11,389 bases of DNA from Bacteroidetes bacterium UBA6661 (GTDB lineage: Bacteria; Bacteroidota; Bacteroidia; AKYH767-A; OLB10). The notes under the pieces were generated by a model. The model was not told where the DNA came from. It was given only the letters and a program-made list of their open reading frames with translations, and did not search any database. The stretch is from NCBI GenBank assembly GCA_002455375.1, contig DKKR01000079.1:56100-67488 (forward strand), read 5' to 3'. Each line of letters starts with the position of its first letter. Within the stretch, counting starts at the first letter, position 1. Below are positions 7,740-11,389 of the stretch, piece after piece. Both the position numbers and the translations under genes were made by a program.

Positions 7740-8981
7740 TTAATTTTTTGCTATCCATAATGCAGGATTCAGCTTACTAAAGCCTTTCCATATCTGAAGA
7801 TTCATATCAGCATTACCTGATTCAGAGTCAGTCCTTACACGACCAATCTTTTGTTTTGTTGTAACTTTCTCACCTTTAGTGACAAACACTTCGTCAAGAT
7901 TGGAATATACAGATAAAAATTCGCCATGTCTGATAATTACTGCCGAGCCATTTGGTAAATTTACTGTGCCTGTAACTTCTCCATTAAAAATACTTCGCAC
8001 TGAGCTACCTTTTGAAGTTCGGATATCTATTCCATCATTCTTAGTAGTCACATTTTTTAATAATGGGTGCTGATGTTCGCCAAACGTCTCAGATATTCTT
8101 CCTTTTTCAACAGGCCATGGTAAACTGCCTTTATTATTGGCAAAACTGTTGCTTAGCTGCTGCGCTTCTGGTGTTAGTGTAAATACATTTTCATTAGTAA
8201 CATTCTTTTTACCCGCTTTCACTGCTTTTTTCTTTGCTGCCTCAATTTCTTTTCGCACTAATGCTGCAATGGCCTTGTCTAACTTTACCTTATCCCTGAT
8301 TTTTGCTTCAAGCTTTTTGCGTAATGATTTTTCACTTGCCTGAAGGTTTACCATCATTTTATCCTGTTCCTGCTTTTCACTTTCAAGATTTTTTCTCTGA
8401 CTCTCCTGCGTTTGTTTAAGTCCTGTTTTTTCATTTTTCTTTTGCTGCAGGTCAGCCTTCTTACTGTTCAGGTTTGTCTGTACTTCTGCAATCTGTTCAA
8501 CCTGATTACGTCTGTTTTCGGTAAACTGCTTTAAAAATTTTAGCCGCTTGTAAGCCTGGTTAAAGTCGTCAGCAGCAAAAACAAACATCATGGTCTGATA
8601 TTTATTTCTGTTGCGCTGTGCAAACTGAATCATTGCTGCATAATCTTCGCGCAATTGTTTCATTTGTCTTTCTAAGGAATCAATTGATTTTCCGGTTTTA
8701 TCAATCTCACCGTTGAGCGATTTAATTTCAACGTTTATTGAGTTGATGAGTTCATTACGGAGTGATATTTTTTTTCTCAAGGCATCAAGTTGTGCCTGAG
8801 TGGCATTTTTATTTTTCTCAGTAAGTTTCAGTAACTTGTTGGTTTCATTGATTTCTCGCTGAAGGCGTTCTCTTTTCTTCTCTAGTTCTTTCTTATTACC
8901 TTGTGCTAAGGTATTATTGCCAACAGCCATAAATAAGAATGCAGCAATAAAATAAATCCACCCAAAACGGAAAATTTTCAT
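7740..8981 (-). CDS. EnvC-like murein hydrolase activator (signal peptide, coiled coil, degenerate LytM/M23 domain)
   Basis: The 413-residue protein (E. coli EnvC has 419) starts with a Sec signal peptide, likely cleaved after NTLA (residue 26). A long Lys/Glu/Gln-rich coiled coil runs from about 29 to 255 and a LytM/peptidase M23 domain from about 290 to the end. The zinc site is degenerate: the HxxxD motif is Asn315-x-x-x-Asp319, the HxH motif near the end is Asp392-Met-Asn394, and the histidine usually found in the Y-x-H-L turn is Asn361. His352 in VIIRHGE is kept. Such proteins do not cleave peptidoglycan but bind and activate amidases at the division site. A recruiting coiled coil plus inactive LytM domain is the EnvC plan. 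It follows the DUF4292 gene after 76 bases. The functional call relies on the missing ligands and on EnvC precedent; the partner amidase is not in the window. Confidence 0.88.
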   Translation of the reverse strand: MKIFRFGWIYFIAAFLFMAVGNNTLAQGNKKELEKKRERLQREINETNKLLKLTEKNKNATQAQLDALRKKISLRNELINSINVEIKSLNGEIDKTGKSIDSLERQMKQLREDYAAMIQFAQRNRNKYQTMMFVFAADDFNQAYKRLKFLKQFTENRRNQVEQIAEVQTNLNSKKADLQQKKNEKTGLKQTQESQRKNLESEKQEQDKMMVNLQASEKSLRKKLEAKIRDKVKLDKAIAALVRKEIEAAKKKAVKAGKKNVTNENVFTLTPEAQQLSNSFANNKGSLPWPVEKGRISETFGEHQHPLLKNVTTKNDGIDIRTSKGSSVRSIFNGEVTGTVNLPNGSAVIIRHGEFLSVYSNLDEVFVTKGEKVTTKQKIGRVRTDSESGNADMNLQIWKGFSKLNPALWIAKN

Positions 8982-9057
8982 TGCAGCAAAATTAGGTTTA
9001 GTGCTCCCCTTAGTCCTGATGAAAGAAATTAATTATTGACAGATTTATGCACGACAA

Positions 9058-9894
9058 TCAGCGCGCTTTCTTAAAGCTTTTGGGTATGGTGAAAGGAAAC
9101 TCCAATGTGTCTTCAACAGATACCTTGGTATATTCTAAGTCAACAAGAATATTTTTTTCTGCTCTAATATTAGTTATAGAATGATGAGGAAAATATCCGG
9201 CAGCGGTATATGAATAACCGGAATAATTTGTCTCAAGTGATTTTTGTATTCTGTTGTCTTCAATGGCTAACTTCATAATTCTATAGTTGTTTCCATCAAC
9301 ATAAAAATCCTGAATGACAGGTTTACTTGGATCCTTCTCTTCAAGCGATCGTTTTAGTTTACGTTTGCTGAGCGTACTGAGGATGTAATACTGATCTTCA
9401 AGATAAACAGAGTGAAATTTATTTCTTTTATAAACAAAAAGACTTCCTGTCAGAATACCCTGAATAATGTCAAAGTCGAGGTTGCCTGCATAAAGTAAAT
9501 CGTTAATTTCCTTGTAGCCTGAAACTTTATACTCTTTATTGATTCTGTCGAGAAAACGAACCGTATCAGGTGTCAGCAATATACGAACGGCTTCTATACC
9601 AAGCAACGGTGAAACAGAAATCCAGATAGCACTGTCGCGGCATATACGCAGTGAAACATTAAAGTTATTTTTATCGCCATCAATGTTTGTATTTACCGTT
9701 GCTTTACCACTAATCCATTTACCAAAAAAAGCACTGTCAACAATATTTTTCAATAAGGTTTCAGCTCCTTGCTCTTCAAGTTTTGCTATTGGCTTAATAA
9801 CAATTGGCTTTTCTGATTTCTTGGTAACCTTACAGGCATTAAATACCAGCATGGGTATCAACACACATAAAGTTATCTGCAGAATTTTATTCAT
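9058..9894 (-). CDS. DUF4292 lipoprotein (possibly LolB-like)
   Basis: The 278-residue protein begins with a lipoprotein signal peptide whose lipobox FNAC puts the acylated cysteine at residue 21, followed by a basic, Lys-rich linker. The rest is a mostly beta-strand domain with landmarks FFGKWISGKATVNTN, ICRDSAIWISVSPLLGIEA and LLTPDTVRFLDRINKEY, which I recognise as the Bacteroidota family DUF4292. My recollection is that this family is grouped with LolA/LolB-like folds, which bind lipoprotein acyl chains in a half-barrel. The pattern of a lipoprotein with an early strand pair 'W.S.....I..L.G.E..R....PD....' resembles LolB. The start codon overlaps the end of the TPR gene by 8 bases and the EnvC-like gene follows after 76, suggesting one envelope-related operon. 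The family call is good; the LolB-like role is inference. Confidence 0.8.
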   Translation of the reverse strand: MNKILQITLCVLIPMLVFNACKVTKKSEKPIVIKPIAKLEEQGAETLLKNIVDSAFFGKWISGKATVNTNIDGDKNNFNVSLRICRDSAIWISVSPLLGIEAVRILLTPDTVRFLDRINKEYKVSGYKEINDLLYAGNLDFDIIQGILTGSLFVYKRNKFHSVYLEDQYYILSTLSKRKLKRSLEEKDPSKPVIQDFYVDGNNYRIMKLAIEDNRIQKSLETNYSGYSYTAAGYFPHHSITNIRAEKNILVDLEYTKVSVEDTLEFPFTIPKSFKKAR

Positions 9895-11389
9895 ACAGCT
9901 TCTTATCCCTGATTTTCTGGTCTAAAAGTCCGGATGCATCTCCTGATTGCTTTGCCTTTTTCCAGTATTCAAATGCTTTATCGGATTGATTCAGCTTAAA
10001 TAAAATGTCACCGTAATGTTCCAGAATTGTGCCGCTGTTTTCACCGCCATTTTCCATAGCTTTTTCAATCCACTTTTTTGCTTCATCATATTTTCCTTCC
10101 TGATACAATATCCATCCGTAGGTATCTAAAAAAGATGACTGATTGGGTTGAAGTTCATTACTATGTTTTGACATCTTTTCTGCCTGATCTAACTTTTCTT
10201 TTCTAACGGAAAGATAGTAGGCATAATTATTCAGCACAAAAGGTTCATTGGGATCAATTTCAAGTGCCTTATCGAACGAACTGTCAGAGGCTGAATATTC
10301 TTTTGTCTTGTTATAACAATCACCCAGGTTGGAATAAAATTGTATCAATTGCTGGTCGTTGTCAACTACCAACTTAACACCTTGGTTTAAAATATTAATT
10401 GCCTCGGCAGGCAAGTTAAGCTGACTTTTTGCAATACCGTTTAACAGATAAAGTGAAGATTCATTAGGAAACAATCCAATTGCTTCGGCACTTGCCGTAT
10501 CCATGGCACGAAAATCTTTAAGCTCAGAAAGATTAATAACATATTGCTGCCAAACATTCAGATTATCTTTTTCCAGGTCTAATGCTTTTCTGTAAAATGA
10601 AACAGCCTGTTTATAATCTTTATTCATGGTTAACAAATCACCATAAATAGCCTGTGCACGAGCCTCATCAGGATGAGTTTCTGCAAGTGTTTTACACAGC
10701 TCCATACACTGTAACATCATTGAAGAATCGCGTTGCAGCAATGGAATGTAAGAGGAGATTATTTTAACTTTTATATCTGTATCTAAGTCGCGGTTGGTAA
10801 ATGCTTTTTGCAAATTTTCAAATGATTTCTCTTTATCACCTTTGTTGCGATAATAATCAGCGAGATTGAGATAAATGCGTGGTTCATTCGGATTAACAGC
10901 CTTCATTCTATCAATTACAGACAATGCTTTGTCGGGAATGTTGTTTACTGAATAGAGTTCATATAGGAGCGAGTATATATCCATACTCTCCGGATTGTTG
11001 ACAATATAATTTTCAAGTACTTCAGCGGCTTTGTCAACTTTATTTTGCTTCAGATAAATTTGCTCTTTACGCAAAGTAATTTCTTTATCAGGGCCAACAA
11101 TAGATTCGATTTTATCAAAGGCTTTTAAGGCATCATTCAACTTAGATGCATTTACCAATGCATAAGCCCACTGATAATAAAAATCTATTCGTTGCGGAAA
11201 TTCAAGCGTAAGGTTCTGATAAATTAAGGCAGCTTCGTTCCACTGATTTGTTCTTTGATAAATTTCTGCCAGCAATTGTTTATACCATTCATTCTTTGGA
11301 TTAATGCTTGATGCACTTTTTGCAAAGTTTAATGCTTCAGCATATTTTTTACGATTAGCATATAGCTGCGCCATTTCATAAAGCGAGGC
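9887..11389 (-). CDS. Tetratricopeptide-repeat protein (N-terminus outside window)
   Basis: The frame stays open to the window edge (codons for Ala-Ser-Leu-Tyr-Glu precede the Met at 11374 and complete a TPR helix), so this is the C-terminal 500 residues of a longer protein and the Met at 11374 is internal. About 14 TPR-like units of 34 or so residues can be laid out end to end, with the usual small/aromatic pattern and a Pro-Asn/Asp-Glu turn closing many of them. The later units include LNNYAYYLS and FLDTYGWILYQEGKYDEA, which are canonical. TPR solenoids bind protein partners; no catalytic domain is visible. The TAA lies inside the start of the DUF4292 gene (8-base overlap), so the two are probably co-translated. 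The missing N-terminus likely carries a signal peptide, but that cannot be seen here. The partner is unknown. Confidence 0.9.
   Translation of the reverse strand, partial: ASLYEMAQLYANRKKYAEALNFAKSASSINPKNEWYKQLLAEIYQRTNQWNEAALIYQNLTLEFPQRIDFYYQWAYALVNASKLNDALKAFDKIESIVGPDKEITLRKEQIYLKQNKVDKAAEVLENYIVNNPESMDIYSLLYELYSVNNIPDKALSVIDRMKAVNPNEPRIYLNLADYYRNKGDKEKSFENLQKAFTNRDLDTDIKVKIISSYIPLLQRDSSMMLQCMELCKTLAETHPDEARAQAIYGDLLTMNKDYKQAVSFYRKALDLEKDNLNVWQQYVINLSELKDFRAMDTASAEAIGLFPNESSLYLLNGIAKSQLNLPAEAINILNQGVKLVVDNDQQLIQFYSNLGDCYNKTKEYSASDSSFDKALEIDPNEPFVLNNYAYYLSVRKEKLDQAEKMSKHSNELQPNQSSFLDTYGWILYQEGKYDEAKKWIEKAMENGGENSGTILEHYGDILFKLNQSDKAFEYWKKAKQSGDASGLLDQKIRDKKLYE

Noticed and set aside
8987..8994. 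TAATTTTG (minus strand) just before the EnvC-like gene as a -7 promoter box.
   Set aside because: It lies only 5 bases from the ATG and no TTG or TTTG is found 17-23 bases upstream, so a promoter is not supported; transcription from the upstream genes is simpler.

Overview
The window looks like a chromosomal segment of a member of the Bacteroidota. The reasons are: an AT-rich genome, a giant secreted protein built of PKD and fibronectin-III-like domains, a DUF4292 lipoprotein beside a TPR protein and an EnvC-like protein, no obvious Shine-Dalgarno sequences, and two promoter candidates of the TTTG / TAnnTTTG type used by the Bacteroidota primary sigma factor. I see no tRNA, rRNA, CRISPR array, insertion sequence, integrase or phage gene. 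No stretch longer than about 160 bases lacks a gene.

Layout. Bases 1-2604 (+) hold the 3' part of a large repeat protein: one partial and six complete PKD domains, then four FN3-like domains, the last cut short, followed by a strong intrinsic terminator. Everything else is on the minus strand, so the repeat gene converges on dxs (2761-4692), which encodes the first enzyme of the MEP isoprenoid pathway. Upstream of dxs lies a tightly overlapped three-gene ABC uptake operon (7379 down to 4826): lipoprotein substrate-binding protein, membrane permease, ATPase. This is the PF04392-type architecture known from TrpXYZ-like amino-acid transporters. A hairpin terminator at 7429-7460 separates it from tatA (7483-7677). 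Before tatA in transcription order come an EnvC-like amidase activator (7740-8981), a DUF4292 lipoprotein (9058-9894) and the 3' part of a TPR-repeat protein (9887 to beyond the window).

How the genes fit together. TPR protein, DUF4292 lipoprotein and EnvC-like protein look like a cell-envelope unit: the first two overlap by 8 bases and the third follows after 76. The EnvC-like protein has lost the zinc ligands of its LytM domain, so it probably activates amidases rather than cutting peptidoglycan. tatA follows but seems to have its own promoter. In E. coli, Tat exports the amidases AmiA and AmiC, and EnvC activates AmiA and AmiB, so the adjacency may be meaningful, though this is inference.

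I do not see a clearly new multi-gene system. The most unusual items are the strict A/B alternation of the PKD domains in an exact 82-residue frame, the abrupt end of the repeat protein inside an FN3 domain without a type IX secretion C-terminal domain, and the envelope cluster.
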